Source of the DNA: an alpha proteobacterium AAP38
GTDB taxonomy: Bacteria > Pseudomonadota > Alphaproteobacteria > Azospirillales > Azospirillaceae
Length of the DNA stretch: 64,000 nt
Direction of reading: 5' to 3'
Assembly (NCBI GenBank): GCA_001296005.1
Contig: LJHR01000026.1
Location: 1 to 64,000, forward strand
Program-made: the position numbers and the translations under genes
Shown: positions 45,314 through 54,556 of the stretch, one piece after another
Layout: every line of letters starts with the position of its first letter
How positions within the stretch are numbered: position 1 is the stretch's first letter
Notes under the pieces: model-generated
What the model was told of the DNA's origin: nothing
What the model saw: only the letters and a program-made list of their open reading frames with translations
Database searches by the model: none

Positions 45314-48300
45314 TTAGAACTTCACCGTAGCACCCAGGAAGAACTCAGGTCCCAGCACGTCATAGGTGGCGGAGAAGGTGTTGGCGTTCGGCCCCTGTGT
45401 GGTGATCGGCGGACGGTTGTTGAACGCATTGTTCACGCCGCCGAAGACCTGCAGGCTGTCGCTGAAATCATAGTTGAAGGAGACGTCGAAGTAGTTCTGC
45501 GCGGCCAGCGTCGGGTAGGCGATGCTGTCCAGGGCCGGTGTGGCGGCGGAACCCTGCCGCTTCGGCACGATGTAACGGTCGGTGGTCACCTTGCCGACAT
45601 AGCGATGGCGAACCGAAAGCTGCAAGGCATCGACATTCCAGCTGACGCGCGTGCTGCCCCGCCAGACCGGCAGCGGCTGGCCGCAGGTCGGGCCGAATGA
45701 GCCCTCGCAATGGTTCTGGATGTTGGGGAACGCCGCCACGGGGGTGGAGGTGAAATCATCCAGGAAGGTGTAGCTGGTGGAGATGTCGAAGGACGACACA
45801 TCGGACAGGCCGGGGAAGCCGAAATCGGCGGCGAAGGAATAGCGTGCCGCCAGATCGATGCCCGAGGTCTGCAACCGGCCCGTATTGGCGTTCAGGATCT
45901 TGGCCACATACGGATCGTTGATCTCGCCCGTCGTCGGGTTGCGCTTGATGGCCTGGCAGAACTCGCTGTTGGCATCCTGAATGACATTGTAGCAAAGGTT
46001 CAGGGTGTTCTGCAGGCCGCCGCCCAGGGCCGAGATGGCGCCGTCCAGCTTGATCTTGAAGTAATCGACCGACAGGTTCAGGCCGGGCACGAATTCCGGC
46101 GTCAGGATGGTGCCGAATGTGTAGGTGTCGGACCGTTCCTCACGCAGGTTCGGGTTGCCGCCGAAATCGGCACCGAAGATGGTGTTGGGCTGCACCGCCG
46201 CCGTGAAGATATTGGCGGTGGGAACGCCCGTCGCCGCACAGATGGCGCGCACCGCCGCCGTCTGCTGCGCCGCCGGGGCACGGGACGAACAGGGGTCGGT
46301 GGCGACGCTGACCACGCGGTTGATGCCGCCGAACAGCTCGTTCACGTTCGGCGCACGGATGGCGCGCTGATACTGCCCACGGAAGGCGATATCGCTGGTG
46401 GCGCGGTAATCCAGACCACCGGAATAGGTCCAGACCGAACCGATACCCGACAGGGAATAGTCAGAATAGCGGAAGGCGCCATTGGCCTCCAACGCATCCA
46501 CCATCGGCAGATCGCGCAGCAGCGGAATGTTCAGCTCACCGAACACTTCCTTGACGCTGGTGCTGCCCCGGGTCGGCAGGCCGGGATTGAAGCCCGCCAC
46601 GTCGCCCGACGCCAGGAAACTGTCGGGCGTGAAGGTGGCGCTGGTGTCACGCCATTCCACGCCGGTGGAGAAACCGACATCGCCCGCCGGCATCGGGAAC
46701 AGCTTGCCCGTCACGCTGGCCTGGGCCGTCTGCTGGGTGGCGACGGTGGAGTTGGTGGCGTTGATGGCGATAGCCGTACGGCACGCGGCGGAGATATTGG
46801 CGCCGAAGATGTTACAGACCGGCGGCGTGGTGCCATTGGCCAGCAGCGAGGCCTGCAACCGCGAACGCGAAATGGCGTTCTGCAGCAGCAGCGTATTCTC
46901 GGTCCGGGCATAGGTGTAGTAGGTGTTGAAGTTCAGATCGGAGAGGAAATCCTCCGAAGCACTTCCCAGATCCCAATCGAAGCCCCAGGCGCCGCGATAG
47001 GTGTTGCGGCGTTCCGTGGCGCGGCGGGGACCGACCTCCACATAGCGGCGGCCAGCGGTGACCAGGGCCAGACCGTCACCACGCGTGGTGGTGCGGGTGG
47101 CGGTACCGCTGGTCACCGTGGTCGTGCCCGTTTCCGCCAGGTCCAGCTGACGGAAGACTTCCTGCATGGAAGACGACAGGTAGGGGTTGTTCACATTGAA
47201 CAGGGTCGGCGCGCCGACATTAGTGGGGGCCAGACGGGCGTCGACCACGTTGTTGGAATAATGCAGCTCCATGAAGCCACGGATCTTGTCCGTGAAATCA
47301 TAATGGCCGAAGCTGTTCAGCATCACGCGGCGCTGCGGCTGGATCAGGTAATTGTCCGGACCCAGATTGAAATCATCCTGCGGCGTCACCGCCGGGCGGG
47401 CCGTCGTGCCGCCATCGTTGAAGGTAAACCCACGTGAGCCCAGCGCACCCAGACCGGCAGCGCTGTAGGCGGCGTTCAGGGCGGCATTGGACCCGCCAAA
47501 GGACGGAATGCCCGAGAAACGGCCATTCGGGATATCGCCCGACCCGCCACGGATGAAGCCCAACTCGCCACCACCGGCGACGCAGCCCTGGCCCGCCGGC
47601 GGGCTGAAGGGCGTGCCGGCGCCATTGGCGCTGCCCGAACCCTTGACCACGCAGCCATCGGAGAGGCTGTCATAGGCAAAGCTGCCCCGGTCGCCGCGCG
47701 TGATGGCACCACGGTCCAGGAAGTTGCCGGCCACCACGACATTGCCGCGGCCATTGGCGAAATTGCCGCCCGCCGTGATGTCGACGTTATAGGTCGGGGT
47801 GGTCGTCGGCTGGTCCAGATTGATCTGGGCGCGGGCTTCGACACCTTCGAAATCGTCGCGCATGATGAAGTTCACGACACCCGTGATGGCATCGGACCCA
47901 TAGACCGCCGACGAACCGCCGGTGACGATTTCGGTGCGCGCAATCAGGGTGGACGGAATGGTGTTCAGGTCGGTCACCTGCTCCGGCCCATAGATGGCGA
48001 AGCGGCGGCCGTTGACCAGCACCAGATTGCGGGTGGCCCCGAAGCCACGCAGGTTCACATCAGCAAAGCCGCCGGGAACCGTGTTAGAGGTGGCGCTGCC
48101 CAACTGCGAGGCGACGGCCTGCGGCAACTGCGCCAGCATCTTCTCGATATTGACGTTACCGGACAGCTTCACCTCTTCAGCGCCCACCACATTTACGGGC
48201 GTGGGGGCGGAGAAGGCGCGCGGAATGCGCGAGCCGGTGACCACCACCTCTTCCAGCACGTCGTTCGAGGCGGGGGTGGACTGTGCCAACGCTGGCAACG

Positions 48301-48379
48301 CGACGCCGACAAAAGCGGCGGCAGCAATGGCGGTGCCGCTCAGCAGCCGTCCGCGACGGCTGACTACACACTTCTTCAC
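45314..48379 (-). CDS. TonB-dependent receptor of the pectin-sugar locus
   Basis: A 1021-residue outer-membrane receptor. Signal peptide ends near ALPALAQS, followed by EEVVVTGSRIPRAF. Plug domain to about 170 (LVNGRRFAIYGPEQVTDLNTIP; GSSAVYGSDAITGVVNFIM), then a barrel ending FFLGATVKF. The true start is a GTG at 48379 behind GGGAGGT; the frame opens 20 codons earlier. It leads the sugar locus, so it probably imports pectin oligosaccharides. Confidence 0.92.
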   Translation of the reverse strand: MKKCVVSRRGRLLSGTAIAAAAFVGVALPALAQSTPASNDVLEEVVVTGSRIPRAFSAPTPVNVVGAEEVKLSGNVNIEKMLAQLPQAVASQLGSATSNTVPGGFADVNLRGFGATRNLVLVNGRRFAIYGPEQVTDLNTIPSTLIARTEIVTGGSSAVYGSDAITGVVNFIMRDDFEGVEARAQINLDQPTTTPTYNVDITAGGNFANGRGNVVVAGNFLDRGAITRGDRGSFAYDSLSDGCVVKGSGSANGAGTPFSPPAGQGCVAGGGELGFIRGGSGDIPNGRFSGIPSFGGSNAALNAAYSAAGLGALGSRGFTFNDGGTTARPAVTPQDDFNLGPDNYLIQPQRRVMLNSFGHYDFTDKIRGFMELHYSNNVVDARLAPTNVGAPTLFNVNNPYLSSSMQEVFRQLDLAETGTTTVTSGTATRTTTRGDGLALVTAGRRYVEVGPRRATERRNTYRGAWGFDWDLGSASEDFLSDLNFNTYYTYARTENTLLLQNAISRSRLQASLLANGTTPPVCNIFGANISAACRTAIAINATNSTVATQQTAQASVTGKLFPMPAGDVGFSTGVEWRDTSATFTPDSFLASGDVAGFNPGLPTRGSTSVKEVFGELNIPLLRDLPMVDALEANGAFRYSDYSLSGIGSVWTYSGGLDYRATSDIAFRGQYQRAIRAPNVNELFGGINRVVSVATDPCSSRAPAAQQTAAVRAICAATGVPTANIFTAAVQPNTIFGADFGGNPNLREERSDTYTFGTILTPEFVPGLNLSVDYFKIKLDGAISALGGGLQNTLNLCYNVIQDANSEFCQAIKRNPTTGEINDPYVAKILNANTGRLQTSGIDLAARYSFAADFGFPGLSDVSSFDISTSYTFLDDFTSTPVAAFPNIQNHCEGSFGPTCGQPLPVWRGSTRVSWNVDALQLSVRHRYVGKVTTDRYIVPKRQGSAATPALDSIAYPTLAAQNYFDVSFNYDFSDSLQVFGGVNNAFNNRPPITTQGPNANTFSATYDVLGPEFFLGATVKF

Positions 48380-48844
48380 GAGTGACCTCCCTACTTGGCT
48401 TTTCGATGATTTGCCAACGCGCCGGGGGACAGGGATCACCCTTTTGCCCCCAGCGCATATCCCATATTTTGAAAGGCACTATTATCTAATGAGAGCGGAT
48501 CGTCAATCGAATTTGTTACCGCTCCCATAGTATATTTATATGATATAATGTATGTTCAGTTGCTCCATACAATCAGATTGAAGAGTTTGATGCCGCAGGA
48601 TCGGTGCGGAAAACCGCAGATCGCCTGGACTGCCGGCATGCGATCACGCTCAGGACCGCTGTCTAGCGCTGGCGCTGCAAAAATGCCACATCGCAGTGCG
48701 GTGATTCACGCTGCACTGCGATGTGGCCACCCTTTTAGACTTCGGTGAATGTCGACTCTCACGGGGTTTCAGGGCATCAATACCGCAGCTCCATGAAACT
48801 GGACTGACCTATCGCCCCTGAATACTACTATCGAGATAGGTCGA
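48380..48844. promoter_or_regulatory. Receptor upstream region with a LacI-type operator candidate
   Basis: About 465 bases without a gene. TGTTACCGCTCCCA at 48514-48527 is close to the TGTTAGCGCTACCA box used by LacI-type sugar regulators in Caulobacter and xanthomonads (12 of 14 bases, known from those groups). AT-rich sequence at 48485-48560 fits a promoter for the sugar locus. Confidence 0.45.
48679..48727 (-). terminator. Terminator after the acid phosphatase gene
   Basis: A perfect 14-bp inverted repeat, GCCACATCGCAGTG (48685-48698) and CACTGCGATGTGGC (48714-48727), is followed on the minus strand by ATTTTTG. It lies 118 bases past the phosphatase stop codon. Confidence 0.8.
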
Positions 48845-49627
48845 TCACAGAACCGGCGTCGCCAGGGTCTGGGCGTCGGACTGACAGCGGGCTGCATCCG
48901 GCTGGGACCGGGATGGAAGGGCGGACAGTTCCGCCCTGGCCGCCGCAAAGTCTGCCTGGAAAGCGGGGGAGGAGCGCAGGCGGGTCATGGACAGGGTGGC
49001 GGACAGACGCCCGGCCTCCACCGCACTGGCATTGTGAACGCCACAGACGATCCGGCTTTCACCATAGGCACGACCGCGCGCCAGGATGGCGGACGCCCGC
49101 TCTGGCATCAGCTCGGCCAGGATCAGGGCCCAGGTCCAGCCATGGGTGGTGTGGCCCGACGGGTAATCAAAGCTCATCACCTCGATCCGCGACTGACAGA
49201 TCGGGCCGTCATCGAACTTGAAGGGCCGCTGACGCTGGAATTTCTTCTTCACGGCGCGGTTGGCATCGGACGCGTCATCCGCCGCCGTTTCCAGAAGATG
49301 GGTCAGGGCCGGCGCCTGCTTTTCCGTCAGTTCCAAGCCCATGGAGCAGCTATAGGCGCTGTACATGTAATCCGGCTTCTCACTGACATCGCTGGTGGCA
49401 AGCTGCCAGCGCGGCGTGCCTTCCAGCTTCCGGGTCGCGCGGAAAATGGCGCGGTCGGCCTCGGCGCGGGGGTCACCTTCCTTAGGCGCGGCGGGCAGGA
49501 TCGACAGAAGGTCGATATCCCCGTCCTTCATGTAGGAGGAAACACCCTCCAGTGCCAGCGCCGGCAGCGCTGTGGTCAGTGCGGTGACGGCCAGGACCGC
49601 CCTTACAAGTGCCTTACCCTTCATCAT
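48845..49627 (-). CDS. Exported PAP2-family class A acid phosphatase, altered motif 3
   Basis: A 260-residue periplasmic phosphatase with a signal peptide ending ALPALALE. Motif 1 is KKKFQRQRPF, motif 2 is YPSGHTTHGW with the acid-base histidine, motif 3 is SRIVCGVHNASA. Motif 3 should read SRX5HX3D; here the last position is Ala, so the aspartate that orients the nucleophilic histidine is missing. Activity may be reduced or use another residue. Two adjacent ATG codons compete for the start. It follows the regulator gene 49663-52143 by 35 bases. Confidence 0.85.
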   Translation of the reverse strand: MMKGKALVRAVLAVTALTTALPALALEGVSSYMKDGDIDLLSILPAAPKEGDPRAEADRAIFRATRKLEGTPRWQLATSDVSEKPDYMYSAYSCSMGLELTEKQAPALTHLLETAADDASDANRAVKKKFQRQRPFKFDDGPICQSRIEVMSFDYPSGHTTHGWTWALILAELMPERASAILARGRAYGESRIVCGVHNASAVEAGRLSATLSMTRLRSSPAFQADFAAARAELSALPSRSQPDAARCQSDAQTLATPVL

Positions 49628-49662
49628 CCTGTTCCCGGACATCGTCAAAGCTTGCAAACCTA

Positions 49663-52143
49663 TCACGTCATGGAAGACAGGGAGGATGGATGTTCGGCAT
49701 AGAACGACGCCAGTGCCGCCAGCGCCTGCTCAACCGTCCAATCAACCGCATCGTCCGCCGCTGCAAAAGGTTCCAGTTCGGCCATCAGCATAGCGTGCAG
49801 CGCGCGCTCCGCCCCGCCCCGCTTGCGCGTATCGGCGCGAACCATCCTGTCACCCAGCGCCGCCAGGGGCCGTGCCAGATCGGGCCGACCAAGGCGAAGA
49901 GCCAGAAGCGCCCCCCGTTCCAATGTCCAGGAATAGGCGAAGCTGTATTGAACCCGCCGTGTGATGATCAGGGCGGCCTGCGCCTGTACCAACGCCTCCT
50001 CTACCTGTCCGTTCAGCAGCAGGTAGGATGACAGGTTGGCATGCAGCGTCTGTTGCAGGATGGGCATGGTCGGTTCGGACAGGGTCAGGGCCAGTCGCAC
50101 CATCTCGATGGCTGCATCACGGTTGCCGGCGCTGAACTCCGCCTCCGCCAGACGCAACATGGGCAGTTTGCGAAACAGGCCTTGCTGTTCTGCGATGGAT
50201 TGGGCCTTCGTAAATTCCTGGCGGGCACCTTCGGGATCGCCCGTCTCCGCGCGCAGCCAGCCGGCCAGCGACAATAGCCGCACCTGATCGGAATACATTT
50301 CCCGTTGGCCGGAATAGTCCACGCCCTCGGCCCAAAGTTCCAGACATGCCGCCGCATCGCCCGTGTACCACCGGATATACCCGGCGGACAGCAGACCATC
50401 GATGCAGAAGAAAGGGGGCACATCCGGTGCCCGCAGCGCCGCCACGGCCCAGGGCAATTCCGTACGGGCATAGGTTTCGCGATGGGCATGGAACGGCAAC
50501 CGGAGGGGCAACCCCTCGCCATGGATCAAAAGACCAAGGGTCGCCCGGATATGAGGTGGTGTCTGATCGTCACAAAGCGCCCAGGCGCGCACCACATGCT
50601 GAACCATGTCATTCATGGGGCCGACATAGTTCCACAGCCGGCATGCCGTGATGGCCAGTTCCTGGCCCTTCACAATATCCGCCCCCGCCAGCGCCCAGGC
50701 CAGCATGGACCGGATATCGGCAACGTCGAGACGCAGACGCTCATCAGCATTCCTGACATGGCCCTTCGCCACCAGAACACGCCGTGTCTCGACTTGCAGC
50801 CAGTCGATCACACGCGAGCGCAGCCGGTCCCGGTCAATCACGCCCGGTTCCAGGGCCAGCGCATATTGGCGGATCGTATCCAGCAAACGCAGGCCCGGCT
50901 CCCGCCGCTGTCCCGGCCCCACCACCAGCGAGCGGGAAACCAGCCCGGCCACCAGCCCCGGCACCTCATCGCGACGCAAGGGGGCGCCGCCACAGACCGC
51001 CGCCGCCGCTTCCACTGGCCAGGCACCGGAAAAGACGGCCAGCCGGCACAGCAGCAGCCGTTCGGGCGGCGACAGCGTCTCCACGCTCCAATCCAGCATG
51101 CGGGTCAGGCTGCCATGGCGGTATCCCGCATCGTCCGGCAGGGGCAGGTCCTGAAACCGGCCCTCCAGGGCCTGCACCACTTCGTCCACCGGACAGTCGC
51201 GCAGCAATGCCGCAAGCAGCACAAGGCCCAGCGGCAATCCGTCCAGATGCCGGCACAGCCGGGCAAGGGCGGGCATATCCCCATCACCCGGCGGGGGCCA
51301 GCCGGCGCGGGCATGGTTGCGCATTACCAGCCGCACGGCCGGCGCTGCGCGGATCACATCCGGGTCGGTTTCATCCTCCGGCGGGCAGGCAAGCGGGCAC
51401 AGATGCAACAGCAGCTCGCCTGCCAGCCCCAGCGGTTCCCGGCTGGTCAAAAGCAGCCGCACATCGGGGCATGTCCCCAATAGCCCATCAGCAAACTCCG
51501 CCACCTCATCCAGGACATGCTCGGCATTGTCCAGCACCAGCAGCGTCGGTTCCGTTGAAAGATTTGTGCGGATCGCACCCAACAGGTCGCCACCGACAAA
51601 CTTCATCGACAGGGCCGCCGCCGTTACAACCGGCACCAGTCCCGGTTGCCGCACGGGCGCCAGTTCGACATGCACCGTGCGGATTTCCGGCAGGGCGGCG
51701 GTGGCGGCGCGCGCAAGGCTGGTCTTGCCCACCCCGCCCGGCCCGACGATGGTGACAAGGCGGGACCGGGACAGCAGGTCGCCCAGCCCCTCCATCTCCC
51801 CCTCGCGCCCCACCAGCAGATCGACGGGTGACGGGTCCGGCACACCGGGTGCGGTCAGCGGCAGCGCCAGGCGATAGCCGACGCCGGGCACATTCTCAAT
51901 GGCGTCATCGCCCAAGGCGCGGCGCAGGGCCCGCACCTGGACCCGCAGATTGCCGGCACTGACCGTCAATCCGGGCCAGACCTGGGCCGTCAGTTCGGCG
52001 GCAGTTACAGCCCGCCCCTCAGCAGCGCCCAGAGCCCGCAGCAGATCGAATGCGCGGTCGCCAAGAACCACCGGCTGGCCATCACGCAGAAGCCGCCGGT
52101 GGACCTGATCCAACACATATGTTCCGCCCGCCCCGGCACCCAT
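49663..52143 (-). CDS. Winged-helix regulator with STAND-type ATPase and TPR-like C-terminus
   Basis: An 826-residue regulator. An OmpR-type winged helix lies at about 8-95 (VLGDRAFDLLRAL; LRVQVRALRRALGDDAIENVPGVGYRL). The ATPase has P-loop GPGGVGKT at 134-141 and TLLVLDNAEHVLDEV. The C-terminal 350 residues are helical repeats of the TPR kind (LLNGQVEEALVQAQAAL). Such proteins resemble AfsR/MalT-like signal-transducing regulators. The ATG at 52143 behind GGGATGG is chosen; the longer frame would run through the divergent hydrolase gene. It is divergent from that gene. Confidence 0.85.
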   Translation of the reverse strand: MGAGAGGTYVLDQVHRRLLRDGQPVVLGDRAFDLLRALGAAEGRAVTAAELTAQVWPGLTVSAGNLRVQVRALRRALGDDAIENVPGVGYRLALPLTAPGVPDPSPVDLLVGREGEMEGLGDLLSRSRLVTIVGPGGVGKTSLARAATAALPEIRTVHVELAPVRQPGLVPVVTAAALSMKFVGGDLLGAIRTNLSTEPTLLVLDNAEHVLDEVAEFADGLLGTCPDVRLLLTSREPLGLAGELLLHLCPLACPPEDETDPDVIRAAPAVRLVMRNHARAGWPPPGDGDMPALARLCRHLDGLPLGLVLLAALLRDCPVDEVVQALEGRFQDLPLPDDAGYRHGSLTRMLDWSVETLSPPERLLLCRLAVFSGAWPVEAAAAVCGGAPLRRDEVPGLVAGLVSRSLVVGPGQRREPGLRLLDTIRQYALALEPGVIDRDRLRSRVIDWLQVETRRVLVAKGHVRNADERLRLDVADIRSMLAWALAGADIVKGQELAITACRLWNYVGPMNDMVQHVVRAWALCDDQTPPHIRATLGLLIHGEGLPLRLPFHAHRETYARTELPWAVAALRAPDVPPFFCIDGLLSAGYIRWYTGDAAACLELWAEGVDYSGQREMYSDQVRLLSLAGWLRAETGDPEGARQEFTKAQSIAEQQGLFRKLPMLRLAEAEFSAGNRDAAIEMVRLALTLSEPTMPILQQTLHANLSSYLLLNGQVEEALVQAQAALIITRRVQYSFAYSWTLERGALLALRLGRPDLARPLAALGDRMVRADTRKRGGAERALHAMLMAELEPFAAADDAVDWTVEQALAALASFYAEHPSSLSSMT

Positions 52144-52320
52144 GTTCCATCCCGAAATGGTCAATTCGGCCAATAATTTATCGGGCGATACACGAAAACG
52201 GAAAAGGATTTTATTTATTTTAACAAGCCTTGGGGCCCATTCCGGCTGAATAGTTTCCTCCGGCGCCATTGCCAGAAACCGGCATGGCGCGTGCGGCATC
52301 CATACGAAACGGAGAAGGCC

Positions 52321-53148
52321 ATGGGCACGATCATCACCGACGACGGTACGCAGCTCTATTACAAGGATTGGGGTGCAGGGCGGCCCGTGGTTTTCAGCCA
52401 TGGCTGGCCGTTGAATTCGGACAGCTGGGAGAACCAGATGCTGCATCTGGCCAGCCATGGTTTTCGCGCCATCGCCCATGACCGCCGTGGCCATGGCCGG
52501 TCCAGCCAGCCCTGGCATGGTCACGACATGGATACCTATGCCGACGATCTGGCACAGTTGATGGAGACGCTGGACCTGCGCGATGCGGTGCTGGTCGGCT
52601 TCTCCACGGGCGGTGGGGAGGTGACGCGCTATGTCGCCCGCCATGGCCGCGCGCGGGTGGCAAAGATCGCCCTGGTCGGCGCGGTGCCGCCGCTGATGCT
52701 GAAGACCGATGCCAATCCCGGCGGCCTGCCGATGGAGGTGTTCGACGGCATCCGTGCCGCCAGCCTGGCCGACCGGTCGCAGCTCTATAAGGACATCGCC
52801 TCTGGCCCGTTCTTCGGCTTCAACCTGCCCGGCGCCAAGCCGTCGCAGGGCATGATCGACAGTTTCTGGATGCAGGGCATGATGGCGGGCCACAAGGCCA
52901 CCTATGACTGTATCAAGGCCTTCTCCGAAACCGACTTCACCGAAGACCTGAAGAAGTTCGGGGACCTGCCGACGCTGGTGATCCATGGCGACGCCGATCA
53001 GGTTGTGCCCATCGATGCCGCTGGACGCGCCGTAGCGCGGCTGTTGCCCCATGCGGAACTGAAGGTCTATGAAGGCGGCCCGCACGGTGTGACGGACACC
53101 CACAAGGACCGGCTGAACGCCGACCTTCTGGCCTTCGCCAGCGCTTAA
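52321..53148 (+). CDS. Chloroperoxidase-like alpha/beta hydrolase
   Basis: A 275-residue cofactor-free haloperoxidase/esterase-type hydrolase. The nucleophile elbow GFSTGG puts Ser95 in place, with Asp226 (HGDADQVVP) and His255 (GGPHG), matching the Ser-Asp-His triad of bacterial chloroperoxidases. The ATG at 52321 follows GGAGAAGG. It is flanked by two related regulators, one divergent and one directly downstream, so their signal may control it. Confidence 0.9.
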   Translation: MGTIITDDGTQLYYKDWGAGRPVVFSHGWPLNSDSWENQMLHLASHGFRAIAHDRRGHGRSSQPWHGHDMDTYADDLAQLMETLDLRDAVLVGFSTGGGEVTRYVARHGRARVAKIALVGAVPPLMLKTDANPGGLPMEVFDGIRAASLADRSQLYKDIASGPFFGFNLPGAKPSQGMIDSFWMQGMMAGHKATYDCIKAFSETDFTEDLKKFGDLPTLVIHGDADQVVPIDAAGRAVARLLPHAELKVYEGGPHGVTDTHKDRLNADLLAFASA

Positions 53149-53155
53149 GGTTAAC

Positions 53156-54556
53156 ATGCCGTCGCCCCCCGCCCGGACGGTGGGGGCGACGGCAGCAGAG
53201 GGTGTGACGATGCGGCCAGACCCTGGACAGTTCGGACAGGACAGACTGACGGCGGAACTGGCTGTCGGGGCTTACCGGTTTCATCGGGAAACACGCCGGC
53301 TGACCAGCCGGGGTGGCACCCTTGTGCCGCTGGGCCGCCGGGCCACGGCGTTGCTGTCCATCCTGGCCGACCATGCCGGGCAGGATGTGTCGGCGGCCCA
53401 GCTGCTGGACCGTGTCTGGCCCGGACAGATCGTCGATCCCGCCAATGTTGCGGTGCAGATTTCGGGCCTGCGGGCAGCCATCGGCGACAGCGACGGCAGC
53501 GTCATCCTGACCGTGCATGGGCGCGGCTACCGGCTGGCCACCGCCAACCTGCCGATACGTGGCGCGACAGCAGGCAATATGCCCTTGCCCCTGGCCCCGC
53601 TTTCGGGCCGGGAGGTGGAACTGGCCAATACCATGCGCCGCCTGCGCCGGGATCGGCTGCTGGTCATTACCGGTCTGTCGGGGATCGGCAAGACCAGACT
53701 GGCCATGGCTGCCGCACACAGCATGACCGATGATTTTCCCGACGGGCGCTGGCTGATCTCCATGAACGGCCATCCGTTTCCCGATGCCACGACCCTGGCC
53801 ACCCATATCCTGAATACACTCGGCGGGGCGGTGGGGGGTGATCCGGCAGCGGCCCTGCTGACACAGTTGCGCGACAGTCAATCCCTGCTGCTGCTGGACA
53901 GTGCAGAGGGGCTGGAGGATTGCGCCCAGACCCTGGTGCAGCGCCTTGTGGATGAATGCCCCGGCCTGTGCCTGCTGATCACCAGCCATATCGCCCATTC
54001 GCGCCTGCGCAGCGCCTGTGTGCGCCTGTCGCCCCTGGCGGTGCCCGTCGACAGCGGCGCGACGGCAGCACCGGCCATGGAGCTTTTCCTGACCGCCGCC
54101 AATGCGGCGGGCCTTCATATCGACGCAGATGCGCAGCCGTCCATCGCCCGCATCTGCTGCCGATTGGGCGGCGTGCCGCTGGGTGTGGAGATTGCGGCCC
54201 GTGCCGCCAGCCTTCTAGGCCTGTCCGCCACCGCGGATGCAAGCCGCGATCCGATGCGTGCCTTCCCCGTCGTGCGCCGTCCGGGGCCGGCGCGCCATCG
54301 GTCTGTCGGTGCGTCCATCGCCTGGGCCATGGGCATGCTGACCGAAACCGAGCAGATGGCCCTGCGCGTCCTCTCCACCCTGCCCGGAGAGTTCACACGG
54401 GCAGAGGCGGAAAATGTCCTGTCGCGTGCGGGCACCGATCAGCCGCGCCGCTGGCTGGCGCGCCTGGACAGCAAATCCATGCTGGAACATAGCGGCGATG
54501 GGCTCAGCCTCAATCCACTGGTCCGCGCCGGCACGGCGGCATCGGTGCTGGGATGA
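53156..54556 (+). CDS. Winged-helix regulator with P-loop ATPase domain
   Basis: A 466-residue protein with the same plan as the regulator at 49663-52143 but without the TPR part. The winged helix is at about 38-128 (VAVQISGLRAAIGDSDG; VHGRGYRL). The P-loop is GLSGIGKT at 173-180, then LLLLDSAEGLEDC and ITSHIAHSRL. A second start at 53210 behind GAGGG is equally good. Its stop overlaps the next start as ATGA, so it is co-translated with the peptide-binding protein. Confidence 0.82.
   Translation: MPSPPARTVGATAAEGVTMRPDPGQFGQDRLTAELAVGAYRFHRETRRLTSRGGTLVPLGRRATALLSILADHAGQDVSAAQLLDRVWPGQIVDPANVAVQISGLRAAIGDSDGSVILTVHGRGYRLATANLPIRGATAGNMPLPLAPLSGREVELANTMRRLRRDRLLVITGLSGIGKTRLAMAAAHSMTDDFPDGRWLISMNGHPFPDATTLATHILNTLGGAVGGDPAAALLTQLRDSQSLLLLDSAEGLEDCAQTLVQRLVDECPGLCLLITSHIAHSRLRSACVRLSPLAVPVDSGATAAPAMELFLTAANAAGLHIDADAQPSIARICCRLGGVPLGVEIAARAASLLGLSATADASRDPMRAFPVVRRPGPARHRSVGASIAWAMGMLTETEQMALRVLSTLPGEFTRAEAENVLSRAGTDQPRRWLARLDSKSMLEHSGDGLSLNPLVRAGTAASVLG

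Noticed and set aside
45710-47437. 575-codon plus-strand frame opposite the second TonB receptor
   Set aside because: Shadow frame in GC-rich coding DNA, no motif.
52144-53157. N-terminal extension of the large regulator across the hydrolase gene
   Set aside because: This stretch is antisense to the chloroperoxidase gene; a good ATG with ribosome site stands at 52143.
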